Of a stretch of 64,000 nt of DNA, positions 38,867-48,286 are shown piece after piece. Location: NCBI GenBank assembly GCA_000155695.1, contig DS990592.1, positions 310,001 through 374,000 of the forward strand. Reading direction: 5' to 3'. The DNA comes from Verrucomicrobiia bacterium DG1235 (GTDB lineage: Bacteria > Verrucomicrobiota > Verrucomicrobiia > Opitutales > Opitutaceae). Under the pieces are notes generated by a model. That model saw only the letters and a list, made by a program, of their open reading frames with translations. It had not been told where the DNA came from and did not search any database. Position 1 is the stretch's first letter. Each line of letters begins with the position of its first letter. The position numbers and the translations under genes were made by a program.

Positions 38867-40075
38867 CTAGACGCCCCAGAGCAAGTCGCTTTCCCCTCGG
38901 GAGGAGAGCCATTGGTCGTTTGAGGGAATGGGCGCTGAGCCTTGTCTGTAAATGGAGAGCTTAAGGTCTTCGATGCTCGGTTTATTGGCCTTTTGCCAGC
39001 GTTTGGCGGTCCGGCGAAGGGTGATGAGGCAGTCTTCGTTTCCGTAGAGTTGGATGCGGTCTTCGTTGAAGATGACGAGGCTGTTGGCGGATTCGTCACG
39101 GATCCCCCAGAACTCCTCGTCGAAGGTGGCTCCGTGGGTTTCGAGCAAGTAGGGCTGCTGGCAGTCGAAAACGAGTTTGGCGAATTCTAGAAAATCTGAA
39201 ATCGCTGTATCCGGAATCTTGATATCCGCCCAATCGAGTTCGCTTGAAAGCTTGATGTTCTCAAGCGAGTTGACGGATATTGGATTGTATTCCGGAATAG
39301 GGCTAGATCCGGTAACGGGCACGAAGCTGCAGGTGAGAAGGAACTCGCTCTTGAATGTATGGGAATCGGTTTTTCTGAGAAGGCAGAGCAAATCGTAGTT
39401 TGCTTGGGCTTTCAGCACGAAGAGGAGGAGTCCGTCTTGTTTGATTTGATCAAAGAAGACGCTTGGCACGTTCCAGGCGCTCGCGGTGAAGACGCCTTTG
39501 TCGAAGGAAGCGATATTTTTGCCGCCGGAGCTAGCATCGCCTGGTATGAATTCGACTTGGGTGAGCTTGAGATTCGCTAGGGCAGCCTTCGCGCCGGATG
39601 CGAGGCTTTCGATAATCTCGATGCTTGTGACTCGTCCGGTGCTGCCGACGAGTCGGCCCATGAGCGCGGCGTTCCAAGCGCTACCGCCGCCGAGTTCGAA
39701 TACGCTGTCTCCGGGCTGTAGTTCGAGGAGGTCCAGCATATAGAGAACGAGCGAAGGCTGGGAAATGGTGGATAGGGACCGGCCGTTTTCGTCTTGGTAG
39801 ATGCAAAGGGGGTGGTCCGCGTAGAGCTCGGCGAGGTGTTCTTTTAGCGCCTCTTTAGACAGGTCTATCCATTGGCGTTTTTGCGAGGAGTAGAATCGAG
39901 GCGCGAACAGGTGGCGAGGAGTATCCAGAAAGGCCTGACGAATCCGTTTTGGCATGGCGTCTCGCCCGAAAAATCGTTCGGCGGAAACAAGAAGGGTGTT
40001 TTGATACTCGGATACGAGCTGACTTTCTTGGGAACTGTGCTTGGTCACGGGATGCGAATTTACTTTGTCGGACAT
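38867..40075 (-). CDS. PCMT-like (protein-L-isoaspartate O-methyltransferase family) protein with long C-terminal region
   Basis: The N-terminal ~210 residues carry the isoaspartyl methyltransferase pattern: MPKRIRQAFLDTPRHLFAP, STISQPSLVLYMLDLLELQPG, the SAM motif VFELGGGSAWNAALMGRLVG and VTSIEI. The rest (about 230-402) is not part of the usual ~210-residue enzyme and is unrecognised; it contains a Trp/Phe-rich FDEEFWGIRDES segment. I chose the ATG at 40075, because the longer frame starts inside the hairpin at 40092-40130. It is convergent with the unknown gene after aroB, six bases away. Confidence 0.8.
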   Translation of the reverse strand: MSDKVNSHPVTKHSSQESQLVSEYQNTLLVSAERFFGRDAMPKRIRQAFLDTPRHLFAPRFYSSQKRQWIDLSKEALKEHLAELYADHPLCIYQDENGRSLSTISQPSLVLYMLDLLELQPGDSVFELGGGSAWNAALMGRLVGSTGRVTSIEIIESLASGAKAALANLKLTQVEFIPGDASSGGKNIASFDKGVFTASAWNVPSVFFDQIKQDGLLLFVLKAQANYDLLCLLRKTDSHTFKSEFLLTCSFVPVTGSSPIPEYNPISVNSLENIKLSSELDWADIKIPDTAISDFLEFAKLVFDCQQPYLLETHGATFDEEFWGIRDESANSLVIFNEDRIQLYGNEDCLITLRRTAKRWQKANKPSIEDLKLSIYRQGSAPIPSNDQWLSSRGESDLLWGV

Positions 40076-40091
40076 CCGTGGCGACAATAAA

Positions 40092-40130
40092 GGCACGGTC
40101 ACAGGAACGAGCTGTGGGTGTGACCGTGCC
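40092..40130 (-). terminator. Hairpin terminator of the FAD monooxygenase gene
   Basis: A perfect 12-bp stem (40092-40103 with 40119-40130), loop of 15 bases, followed on the minus strand by TTTATT. It begins 18 bases past the monooxygenase stop and makes any PCMT start upstream of 40090 unlikely. Confidence 0.75.
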
Positions 40131-40148
40131 GTGGGGTAGGATCAATTC

Positions 40149-41432
40149 CTAGATTTGCGAGAATTCTTGGGTGTTGATGTGGATGAACGCTTGGTTCGCC
40201 AGCCGCTCTAGCGTGTCGCCGGTCGCCGGCAGGGCTCGGAGAATTTTTCCTCTGTTTTTCGAGATCCAGGGTTCAGCCATTTCGCCAGGTACCGCGAATT
40301 CGTCTAGATTCGCGAGCTGCTTCCATGTATCCACCATTTTCTGACAGATCTGGTCGAAGCGTTCGTCTCGATATTGCGGTTCGTCTGCCGTTTCGAGAAT
40401 TGTTTTGGCGAGCTGTTCGGCTTCCTGGATTCCCAGGTTTAGGCTAAGGCTGCCGAGGGGGCCGAAGCTTCGAGCGGAATCTCCCAAAAATAGGACGTTA
40501 CCGCTGCGGGGCTTTTTCAGATAGCGTTTGACGAAGGGAATGGCGGCTCGGTAGCGAAGTCGATTGATGTACCCAGTCCGCCAGGGTACGCGGCTTTTCA
40601 GGAGCTCGTTGAAGTGTTTTTCGTCGAGATAGTCCGGCAGGCTAGATTTATCCTGCAGGAAGGAGCGGTCCTTCTCACGATTGCTTGATGGGAGCGTGAG
40701 TCCGGAGAATTGGAATTGGAGTCGCGCGATTCCGCCTTCCATCGGGTGTTGGGCGGTGGCTAAGTCGTCCTTGAAGGACAAGAGGTAGGTGTGCTTTGGG
40801 TCGCGATCCGTTTCGAATTCGAAAGAGACAAAGTACTGGTTGTCTCCCAGTGGAGTGGGCTCGACTCCGGCGATGCGGCGAAGGATGGAGTTGTATCCAT
40901 CCGCGGCGATCATGGTTTTTGCCTTAAAGTGTAGTGATTTTACGATGACGCGTTCGGTGTGAGAAACGGCGTAACCCGTGTCGCGTTCGGAATAGCGGTC
41001 GACGGTGACGTTCAGCTCTCCCTCTTCTTCTTGGTACTCGGAGACGCGATGGTTCCAGAGGACGCGAATTCCGGCTTGCTCGAGTTCGTCTTCTAGGAAG
41101 AGCTCAAGCTCGGATTGGGGAATACTGAGGGCGTAGGGAAAAGCGATTGGGAGTTCGCTCAGGTTTAGCGTGTCTCGATGGCTAATTCCGTCGTAGATAT
41201 CAATTTTTTCGATACGGTAGCCAGCTTCTATCAAACGCTCAACCATGCCCATTCTTTCGAGCACTTTAAGAGTACTTGGATGTAGGATGGCTGAGTTGCT
41301 GCTTGTGCAGGCTCGAGGAGCGGAGTCGACGATAGCGACATCGTTTCCGGCGTCAGCTAGCGTGAGCGCTGCTAGCATACCGCATGGTCCTGCTCCTACA
41401 ACAAGTGTTTCGACGCTTTTTTTGCCAAACAT
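40149..41432 (-). CDS. FAD-dependent monooxygenase (UbiH/aromatic hydroxylase type)
   Basis: Flavoprotein hydroxylase fold. The N-terminal Rossmann motif VVGAGPCGMLAALTLADAG, the middle motif AADGYNSILRRIAG and the FAD ribityl motif NVLFLGDSARSFGPLGSLSLNLGIQEA are all present. The ATG at 41432 is preceded by GGGGG at seven bases, one of the few strong ribosome sites here; the frame runs open to 41522. About 427 residues. The substrate is unknown, and no pathway genes adjoin it. Confidence 0.85.
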   Translation of the reverse strand: MFGKKSVETLVVGAGPCGMLAALTLADAGNDVAIVDSAPRACTSSNSAILHPSTLKVLERMGMVERLIEAGYRIEKIDIYDGISHRDTLNLSELPIAFPYALSIPQSELELFLEDELEQAGIRVLWNHRVSEYQEEEGELNVTVDRYSERDTGYAVSHTERVIVKSLHFKAKTMIAADGYNSILRRIAGVEPTPLGDNQYFVSFEFETDRDPKHTYLLSFKDDLATAQHPMEGGIARLQFQFSGLTLPSSNREKDRSFLQDKSSLPDYLDEKHFNELLKSRVPWRTGYINRLRYRAAIPFVKRYLKKPRSGNVLFLGDSARSFGPLGSLSLNLGIQEAEQLAKTILETADEPQYRDERFDQICQKMVDTWKQLANLDEFAVPGEMAEPWISKNRGKILRALPATGDTLERLANQAFIHINTQEFSQI

Positions 41433-41692
41433 AAATGCCCCCATTTCTGAATCGTGAGTTATAGAATTTCGTGATTTCAGGGTGGCCAAGGAATCGCCAA
41501 GGCGGCCTGTTTCCCTGCTCATGACTTGCTTGCCTTGTGTTTTGATAATGTAGTGAAATTTGAGGAAAGAGCAAGCAGCGAGTGACTGTCGAAGCTGTCT
41601 AATGCCGGAATTCTCATTCCCTAATGTTGGGGATTAGGGGACTGCAATTAGGGTGGAATCTTTCATTGTCGAAAGAGAGGAAAGCGTTTTGC

Positions 41693-42535
41693 ATGGCGGT
41701 CATGCTTGAATCAGAGGAAGATCCCATCAACGGGTCGAAATTCCGCGAACGCTGCCGCCGCATCATTTTTCATTCGTCGCGTTTCGAGGAGAAGCTATTC
41801 GACGTGGTATTGATTTTAGCGATCATCACCAGCGTAGTGATCGTCATGCTGGAGAGCGTGAAGGGGATCCGAGCGGAGTATGGGCAGCTTCTGTATACGC
41901 TCGAATGGGCGTTTACTATTCTTTTCACTTTAGAGTATGTGGTAAGAATCTATGTATCGAGAAAAGCGCTACGCTATGTATTCAGCTTTTTTGGAATTGT
42001 GGATCTGCTTTCGATTTTGCCGACTTATCTCGATCTGCTTTTTCCGGGAATTCACTATCTCATGCTTTTCAGGGCTTTGCGGGTACTGAGAATTTTCAGG
42101 GTCTTGAAGATGGTGAACTATGTTGGGGAGGCGCATCTCCTGTACCGTGCCGTTTGGGCGAGCGGGCGTAAGATCGTGGTCTTCATGACGGCGGTGGTGA
42201 CCTTGGTGCTGATTTTGGGCTCCATCATGTATTTGATCGAGGGTCCGGAGCATGGTTTCACGAGCATTCCGAAAAGCGTGTATTGGGCGATCGTTACCCT
42301 GACGACGGTGGGCTATGGAGATATTTCCCCGCAGACACCTCTGGGGCAGATGTTTGCATCGGTTATTATGATACTCGGCTATGGAGTTATTGCGGTGCCG
42401 ACGGGAATCGTGACTGCGGAGATCACCCTGGCGAGCCGGGGAGAGGGTGTTGCTCGAAAGTGCGGGCATTGTGGCGAGGCTGACCACAAGTTGAATGCGA
42501 GATTCTGCCGAGCGTGCGGCAAGCCTTTGGAATAG
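41693..42535 (+). CDS. Voltage-gated K+ channel with C-terminal zinc ribbon
   Basis: Six-helix channel of 280 residues. The S4 sensor has positive charges every third residue (Arg127, 130, 133, 136, Lys139). The selectivity filter TTVGYGD is at 204-210, followed by S6. The cytoplasmic tail ends in a rubredoxin/zinc-ribbon-like CGHC...CRAC motif (Cys257, 260, 272, 275). I chose the ATG at 41693 with GAGAGG 12 bases upstream; the frame is open 23 codons further. Divergent from the monooxygenase. Confidence 0.92.
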   Translation: MAVMLESEEDPINGSKFRERCRRIIFHSSRFEEKLFDVVLILAIITSVVIVMLESVKGIRAEYGQLLYTLEWAFTILFTLEYVVRIYVSRKALRYVFSFFGIVDLLSILPTYLDLLFPGIHYLMLFRALRVLRIFRVLKMVNYVGEAHLLYRAVWASGRKIVVFMTAVVTLVLILGSIMYLIEGPEHGFTSIPKSVYWAIVTLTTVGYGDISPQTPLGQMFASVIMILGYGVIAVPTGIVTAEITLASRGEGVARKCGHCGEADHKLNARFCRACGKPLE

Positions 42536-42541
42536 CCGACG

Positions 42542-43486
42542 TTATTTGGCGGTCCAGATGCGCAGGGCGCGAAGTAGGTAGGATTCCAATACAGTCTCGG
42601 TCTTCATGTTAAGACGGAGAAGGTTGGTAGCGTTTTCGAGGTTGTCTACCGTTTCGACCAATTTTTGGGGTACTGTCGCGTCGTCGAAGAGTTTCTTGCG
42701 GGCCAAGGTTTCGGTCGCGTTTTCCATGGCGGCGAGAAATTCCTGGCGTATGGAAATACTGATACGCGACTCGAGGGCGATGCGTTCGTCGTCCTTCATA
42801 TCTTCGGGAAGGTGCTTGGACTGGGCTTTCCATGCTTCCTTGCCGAGAGTTCCGATGATGGAGCTGAAGCGTTCGACGAGGGCGTAGGCCCCGATGATGA
42901 AGTGTGGGATGCTTTGCTTGCCTCCGGGACCCCCGCTGAGAAGGTCTTCGAGCCACTGCATGTAGCTGTCTAGCCAGGATTGGGCGGAGGGGTCGTCGAA
43001 GGTGTTGGCGGCAGTTGGGAGGCGAAAGAGTTGGCAGCGGCTGCGAATCGTTGGAAGGAGCGAGTGCGGCCGCGTGGTGAGGAGGAGGATGGTAGTATTG
43101 AGGGGCGGTTCCTCGAGGGTTTTGAGGAAGGCGTTGGCGGCGCTCGTGTTGAAGCGGTCGACCTCGAAGACCATGGCGACTTTGCGATCTCCGGCTTGTG
43201 GGGAGTGTTGAATCTTGCGAATGGCCTCGCGGGTATCGTCGACGGAGATGATGCGGGACTTCTTGGACGGCCGCAGGGTGAAGACGTCGGGATGGCGGAA
43301 GAGCTTTTCTTCGATCTCGTCGCCGTAAGCTTGAATACCCAGCAGGCGAGCGGAGAGCTTGATGGCGAAGTCTTCGACCATGCTTAGGTTTTGCCCGTGG
43401 ATAAGAAGTGCATGGGCGAGTCGATTCTCTGCCATCGCCCTGTCGATGAGGGCTTGGGGATCTGTAGGCGCGGTCGCTTCTGTCAC
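42542..43486 (-). CDS. holB: DNA polymerase III delta' subunit
   Basis: Clamp-loader subunit. The 314-residue protein has the AAA+ delta' pattern: LAHALLIHGQNL, HPDVFTLRPSKKSRIISVDDTREAI, KVAMVFEVDRFNTSAANAFLKTLEEPP and LLLTTRPHSLLPTIRSRCQ, with the sensor arginine SRC. No proper P-loop or zinc module is visible, which is acceptable for delta'. GTG start. It is the last gene of PfkB-tmk-holB; tmk next to holB is a common bacterial pairing. Confidence 0.92.
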   Translation of the reverse strand: MTEATAPTDPQALIDRAMAENRLAHALLIHGQNLSMVEDFAIKLSARLLGIQAYGDEIEEKLFRHPDVFTLRPSKKSRIISVDDTREAIRKIQHSPQAGDRKVAMVFEVDRFNTSAANAFLKTLEEPPLNTTILLLTTRPHSLLPTIRSRCQLFRLPTAANTFDDPSAQSWLDSYMQWLEDLLSGGPGGKQSIPHFIIGAYALVERFSSIIGTLGKEAWKAQSKHLPEDMKDDERIALESRISISIRQEFLAAMENATETLARKKLFDDATVPQKLVETVDNLENATNLLRLNMKTETVLESYLLRALRIWTAK

Positions 43487-43527
43487 TATGAGCTTTAGGG
43501 ATTCCGCTTGGATGGCGGAAGCTGCCG

Positions 43528-44172
43528 TTAGAGGTTGTCCAGAACGGTTTTGAGGATTTCCTCGCGATTCACGGCGAGCGATCGGGTGCCGTCGACGACG
43601 TGGAATCGTTCGGGCATCGACTTGGCCAATAGCAGGTAGCCGTCGCGCACTTTCTTATAGAAGTCGTTGTTCTCTTGCTCCATGCGGTCCGGCAAGTCGC
43701 TCACGCGGCGCTTGACGCGCCGGATAGATTCCTCGGCTGGCACGTCGAGGATGAAGGTGAGAGTTGGCGATAGGGGACCGACGGCGAACTGATTGATATA
43801 GGAAACGGGATCGCTGGCGATGCTTCGAGCGGCGCCTTGGTAGACGGTGGTCGAATCGAGGAAACGGTCGCACAGGACGATGGAACCCTTCTCAAGCTCC
43901 GGAAGAATGAGCTCGCGCACGAGCTGGGCGCGAGCTGCGGCGAAGAGCAGGAGCTCTGCCTCGGGGGTCATATCCTTACCGGCAGAGCTGTGGATGAGGA
44001 GGTGGCGAATTTCTTCGCCGATGGAGGTGCCACCCGGTTCGCGGGTGACTACGACTTCGTGTCCCATACCGGCGAGCTCTTCGGCGAGGAGCTCGATTTG
44101 GGTAGATTTTCCGCTGCCTTCCGAACCTTCGAAGGTGAAGAATTTTCCTGTAACGGCGTTCGCTTGGGTCAT
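43528..44172 (-). CDS. tmk: Thymidylate kinase
   Basis: Phosphorylates dTMP to dTDP. P-loop EGSEGSGKST is at 15-24, the DR motif in LCDRFLDSTTVYQGAAR, and a lid region RRVKRRVSDLPDRME; 214 residues. Placed between the PfkB kinase gene (16 bases upstream) and holB (41 bases downstream) on the minus strand. Confidence 0.96.
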   Translation of the reverse strand: MTQANAVTGKFFTFEGSEGSGKSTQIELLAEELAGMGHEVVVTREPGGTSIGEEIRHLLIHSSAGKDMTPEAELLLFAAARAQLVRELILPELEKGSIVLCDRFLDSTTVYQGAARSIASDPVSYINQFAVGPLSPTLTFILDVPAEESIRRVKRRVSDLPDRMEQENNDFYKKVRDGYLLLAKSMPERFHVVDGTRSLAVNREEILKTVLDNL

Positions 44173-44188
44173 ATCGGGAGTAGACGGC

Positions 44189-45301
44189 CTACCAGCCGCG
44201 GAGGAAGCTGTCGATATCGTTCAAGTTCGGGCTCTTGGCGGTACGCACGTAGAAGCCGGAGAAGCAGACGCCAACTGTGAGGCAAGACTCTGGCGAGAGG
44301 CCGAGCTGCTGTCCGGTCATGAAGCCCGCGTTAAAATGGTCGCCCGCTCCGGTGGTGATTTTTGGGTTCGGCTCGTAGGGGCCTTCGACGCACCATTCGC
44401 CGTCCTTGGTGGCGCAGGCGGCGCGTTCCTTGGGGTGAATGACGACCATCTTGAGGTCGAGCTCGCGGCGGATCTTGGCAGCCATTGCCTTGAGGGAAGT
44501 GGCGTCTTCGCCGGTCTCGTCGATGCCGAAGGCTTCGCTGACCTGTTGGCCTTCCGCGAGGTTGAGGCCGATGACCGCGTTGCCGTGATTTTGGAATTTC
44601 GAAATGACGCGTAGGGCTGCGACGAGGTCGGAAGTGGAGCGTTTTTCGGGGTCGGCGAGGTCGAAAAAGAAGGAGCGTCCGCCGTCCATTGGAGGAAGAG
44701 TGGGGAGGGCTCGGATTAGCAGGTCCTCGAAGATCTGGGTCATGTTTGGAATCATGGTCCAGTTGACGAGGGCGACTAGGGAGGAGCGGGAGAGCTCGTC
44801 GAGTAAGGCGCCTTCGCTCATGGCTTCCACGATGGCATCGTAGGTGATGTCTTCGAGATACTTGGTGATGCCCATCATGATCTTGCCGTCGGTGAATTCG
44901 ATGGCGTTGGTCAAGCCGGGATCGGAGATGGAAATCGCGTTGGTTTTGTCAGCGAATTCTTGGAAGACCGGGTGGATGTTTGGCTTGCCGAGCGAGCCGA
45001 TGTAGTGGAGCGGGAAGCCGGCGGCTACGAGGGCGTTGGCCATGATGGGACCGTTTCCGCCGAGCTTTTCCATCTTGGGAAACATTTCGATGTTCGCGCT
45101 TTTTCCGGCGGCGGCCGAGACGCGCGAGCCAAATTCGGTGATGGTCTCGAGGCGAGAGAAGTTTTCGCCTTTGCCTGAGCGTTTGTCGACGAGATGGAGG
45201 ATCGTATCCACAAATCCATCTAGTCCGACCACGACGCGTTTGCCCGCCTGGTTACTGCGTTTTTCCGATAGTTCCTGAAGAGCTCTTTGACGATAGTCCA
45301 T
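44189..45301 (-). CDS. PfkB family carbohydrate kinase
   Basis: Ribokinase/PfkB fold kinase of 370 residues. The substrate-binding region LGGNGPIMANALVAAGFPLHYIG and the C-terminal catalytic signature ITTGAGDHFNAGF, with the catalytic Asp in GAGD, are clear. The substrate cannot be named from sequence. It heads the tmk-holB transcript, which is unusual for a sugar kinase and is probably just a chance neighbourhood. Confidence 0.85.
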   Translation of the reverse strand: MDYRQRALQELSEKRSNQAGKRVVVGLDGFVDTILHLVDKRSGKGENFSRLETITEFGSRVSAAAGKSANIEMFPKMEKLGGNGPIMANALVAAGFPLHYIGSLGKPNIHPVFQEFADKTNAISISDPGLTNAIEFTDGKIMMGITKYLEDITYDAIVEAMSEGALLDELSRSSLVALVNWTMIPNMTQIFEDLLIRALPTLPPMDGGRSFFFDLADPEKRSTSDLVAALRVISKFQNHGNAVIGLNLAEGQQVSEAFGIDETGEDATSLKAMAAKIRRELDLKMVVIHPKERAACATKDGEWCVEGPYEPNPKITTGAGDHFNAGFMTGQQLGLSPESCLTVGVCFSGFYVRTAKSPNLNDIDSFLRGW

Positions 45302-45511
45302 AATGCGAGGTTGAAGAAAGGCCTGAAATAATCGTCGGCCAGCCTATAGCGCAATAGAATTTGTGTCTGGAAAGTCGCGTCGAAGATCTTGAGGGCTAGC
45401 TATTTTCGCGTGGGCTCGAAAATTTGTTGAACGGATTGCCTTGCTCGCGTTCAAACAGGTGTCGGAACAGCTACGTTCCATCCACCATCACCCGTTTCTT
45501 AACTTTCTGCC

Positions 45512-46195
45512 GTGCTTCTAGCCCAATCTGCGAGCCTCTTCACATACTTTAGCCAGAGCAATCTGGCCGGAAAATTCATCATCATGGCGCTGGCCTTTTT
45601 CAGCGTGTGCGCCTGGGCCGTGATGATTGGCAAATACTGGGAGCTCAAAAAGCTGCGGCTTCTCAATCTCGGCTTCGAGCACAACCTGCATCGACAGCCG
45701 TCTGTGCTGGTGCCGCCCAGCACCTTCAAGGCCCCGAGGCAGGTGCCGTACGCCTCGCTCTACATTGACGCGGTGGACGCCTATCATCGTATCAAGGCGA
45801 AGGATGGCGAATCCGACGAGCAATTGAGATCGGCTCGGGTGGAGCACGTGGAAAACGCGCTGCAGCGCGCGCTAGCGAATAAGACTCTTAACTATGAGTC
45901 CAGCATGGTCTTTCTGGCGACAATCGTTTCAGGCGCTCCGTTTTTCGGTCTGCTCGGTACGGTGTGGGGTGTGATGGACGCTTTTGGCTCGATGGGGCTG
46001 CAGGCGAATGCGACTTTGCAGAATCTCGCTCCGGGCGTATCTGGAGCTCTGCTCACGACGGTGGCGGGCCTTTGCGTGGCGATTCCTTCTGTGTTTGGCT
46101 ATAACTATCTGCTGTCCCGTACCAAGATTCTGGTTACGGAGCTGGAGAATTTCGCCAGCGCTTTGGCGGACGTGATCGAGCTTGAAAGCCGCTAG
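45512..46195 (+). CDS. tolQ: TolQ/ExbB/MotA family proton channel protein
   Basis: The 227-residue protein has an N-terminal helix (FIIMALAFFSVCAWAVMIG) and the conserved pair of helices FLATIVSGAPFFGLLGTVWGVM and LAPGVSGALLTTVAGLCVAIPSVFGYNYL. GTG start. First of a three-gene operon tolQ-tolR-tonB; the TolQ naming reflects the operon context, since ExbB and TolQ cannot be separated by sequence alone. Divergent from the PfkB gene. Confidence 0.9.
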   Translation: MLLAQSASLFTYFSQSNLAGKFIIMALAFFSVCAWAVMIGKYWELKKLRLLNLGFEHNLHRQPSVLVPPSTFKAPRQVPYASLYIDAVDAYHRIKAKDGESDEQLRSARVEHVENALQRALANKTLNYESSMVFLATIVSGAPFFGLLGTVWGVMDAFGSMGLQANATLQNLAPGVSGALLTTVAGLCVAIPSVFGYNYLLSRTKILVTELENFASALADVIELESR

Positions 46196-46217
46196 TGGTA
46201 GCGAGTGGTGAATTCTG

Positions 46218-46634
46218 ATGGCCCGTTCATTTCATAGAAAGCGCTCGCTGGAGCCGAACTCCGAGCTGAATGTCACGGCTTTGATCGACCTTGGCTTCGC
46301 GCTTTTGATCATCTTCATGATCAGCACGCCGCTTATCGAGAAGGAGCAGGTGATGGAGGTGGATTTGCCGGTGGCGGCGGAAAGTTCGAAGCAAGCGCCG
46401 CCGAGATCGGTGGACATTACTGTATTGAGCAGTGGATACAGGGTGGATGGCTCGTTGCTTAGCGAGCTTGAGCTCGAGGACGAGTTGGCTCGATTTGCGA
46501 CTATGGCAAAAGCTCCGGTGCTGAGCATTCGAGCCGATGCGGACACCCGCTACCAGAATGTTGTTCGCTTGCTCGACTTGCTCAAGGAGTACAAGCTCAG
46601 CAAGATCAACCTCGTGACCAAGCCCGAGGAGTAG
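46218..46634 (+). CDS. tolR: TolR/ExbD family protein
   Basis: A 138-residue, single-span protein. The helix contains the motor aspartate in VTALIDLGFALLIIFMIST, and the periplasmic half has VLSIRADADTRYQNVVRLLDLL. It starts 22 bases after tolQ and is followed 22 bases on by tonB. Confidence 0.92.
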   Translation: MARSFHRKRSLEPNSELNVTALIDLGFALLIIFMISTPLIEKEQVMEVDLPVAAESSKQAPPRSVDITVLSSGYRVDGSLLSELELEDELARFATMAKAPVLSIRADADTRYQNVVRLLDLLKEYKLSKINLVTKPEE

Positions 46635-46656
46635 GTCGAAAAGGAGAGAGATCGGA

Positions 46657-47487
46657 GTGGAGGACGTCAGGCTAGCAAACATGTTCTACGAGCAGCGGGG
46701 ACCGTTGGTCTTCTCTGCGAGCGTGCATCTTGTGCTTCTGGTCGTGGCGGCAATATGGGTTTTGGTTTCGCCGGAGAAGGAGCCGGAGGAATTTAACTTC
46801 GAGCTCGTTCCGCCTCCAGCCAGTGGATTTGCGCAGACTCCGGTGGATCAGCCATTGAGCGAGATCACTTACGAGAGCGAGCCGATGGAGCTGCCTACGG
46901 AGGAGGATTTCGTGGTGCCTGATCGTCCGCCTATCGTAGTCGAAGTGCAAATGCCCGCGCCGGAGCCGGTGGTGAAAGAGCAGCCGGTGGTGGAGATCGA
47001 GAGTGCGCCACCGAAGCCAAAGCCGATGAGTCTGGAGGAGTTCATGCGACAGAATCCGGACGCGAATGAGATCAAGAATGTCCGTAAGACTCCAGCCCCC
47101 GCAAAGCAGCCGCGTATCGATTTGAGCAAGGACGTGGCCGCTATGCAGCGAAGCTTAAGTCAGATAACGATTGGGAATCTGCCATCGGCCACCATCGAAT
47201 CCTACAGTCTAGCGGATCAAAGCGCCTTGAATGAGTTTATCTCCTCTTTCCACTCGGCCTTGAAGGCTGCGGTTGGCAACTACGAGCGGCGTAGCGTGAA
47301 ACTTTCGGCGCTTGTCAGTTGCGATATCTCTGCGAGTGGTCGAGTGAGCAATGCGAGACTGATTCGCGGCAGCGGGGATCCCGAGTTTGATCGCAGGGTT
47401 TTGGCGGGGTACGAGCGTTTGCGGCAATTCAATACTCCGCCGAAGGGTATGCCGCTGATTGGTCTGGAAATCGAGTTCGTTCAGTAG
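46657..47487 (+). CDS. tonB: TonB/TolA-like energy transducer
   Basis: The 276-residue protein starts at a GTG with AAGGAG ten bases upstream. The membrane anchor holds Ser20-x3-His24 (FSASVHLVLLVV), the motif that couples to the ExbB/TolQ motor. A Pro/Glu-rich periplasmic spacer (about 45-150) leads to a TolA/TonB-like C-terminal domain (ALVSCDISASGRVSNARLIRGSG; FDRRVLAGYERLRQF). It is the third gene of tolQ-tolR-tonB. No TolB, Pal or receptor gene adjoins. Confidence 0.85.
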   Translation: MEDVRLANMFYEQRGPLVFSASVHLVLLVVAAIWVLVSPEKEPEEFNFELVPPPASGFAQTPVDQPLSEITYESEPMELPTEEDFVVPDRPPIVVEVQMPAPEPVVKEQPVVEIESAPPKPKPMSLEEFMRQNPDANEIKNVRKTPAPAKQPRIDLSKDVAAMQRSLSQITIGNLPSATIESYSLADQSALNEFISSFHSALKAAVGNYERRSVKLSALVSCDISASGRVSNARLIRGSGDPEFDRRVLAGYERLRQFNTPPKGMPLIGLEIEFVQ

Positions 47488-47507
47488 CTCGTAGGTGTCC
47501 GCGAGGC

Positions 47508-48140
47508 TTAGTCTTTCTTCCGATAGATGCAGAGTTCGCCGTCGCCGAAGTAGCAAATGAGATAGGCCCCTTCCGTCGCGACCGTGTCGAATAGCTTGAG
47601 GGTTGATTCTTGTTCTTCAGGCCATGGGTAGGCGTAGAAGAGGTCGATATCTGATAATTCCCAATCTGTGTCAGGATAGTGGATACTGTCATGTCTGGAG
47701 CGTGGAGGGGTGGCGAGCTCTTGCCCGCCTTGGGTAGCGAGGAAGTCGAATCCTTCCGGAAGAAAGCTGCCTTCGATGAAGCTTGCCGATAGGTCGAAGT
47801 CCTTTGCGAGCTTTCGTGAGCGATTGACGAGCTCGGGCTGGATTTCGATTCCGCAGGCGTCCAGACCCGCGAAGGAGGCGAGGCAAGTGGCGGTGCCCAG
47901 TCCGCTGCCCCATTCGCAGAAGCGATTTCCGAGTAGCTCGTAGTTTTTCTGGAGCGTGCGTATGGCTCGATAAACGAGGGTATAGTCGGCCGGGAGGAAG
48001 CGTGGCATTTTCTTATGCAGAGCCGTATCGAAAAACTCATCACAACGTCGGTCGGCTTCGAGGAGGAAGACATCAATGGCGTCAGGTATCTTCTCGTTTT
48101 CTGGATCTACTTGTAGTTCTTCGAGTGCCATGGAGCCCAT
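47508..48140 (-). CDS. SAM-dependent methyltransferase
   Basis: Class I methyltransferase fold. Motif I is FCEWGSGLGTATCLASFAG, followed by the acidic GIEIQPELV. The 210-residue protein has no signal peptide. An in-frame ATG three codons in (48131) is also possible. It is convergent with tonB, 20 bases away. The substrate is unknown. Confidence 0.75.
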   Translation of the reverse strand: MGSMALEELQVDPENEKIPDAIDVFLLEADRRCDEFFDTALHKKMPRFLPADYTLVYRAIRTLQKNYELLGNRFCEWGSGLGTATCLASFAGLDACGIEIQPELVNRSRKLAKDFDLSASFIEGSFLPEGFDFLATQGGQELATPPRSRHDSIHYPDTDWELSDIDLFYAYPWPEEQESTLKLFDTVATEGAYLICYFGDGELCIYRKKD

Positions 48141-48286
48141 AAAGAAGAACTTGTGTTCGCTGTCGAAAGATTAAGACAGAGCGTGTTCTCTCTGTTGGGG
48201 GCGGTGGGTGCTGGGGCGGGGTTTTAAAGGGTTCGCGAAGATTTCGGATCGTAAGTTTCCGAAGCGTTGTTTAGGAGCGGGTGAAG

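Noticed and set aside
40076-40102. Upstream start for the PCMT-like gene
   Set aside because: It would begin inside the perfect hairpin that terminates the monooxygenase gene.
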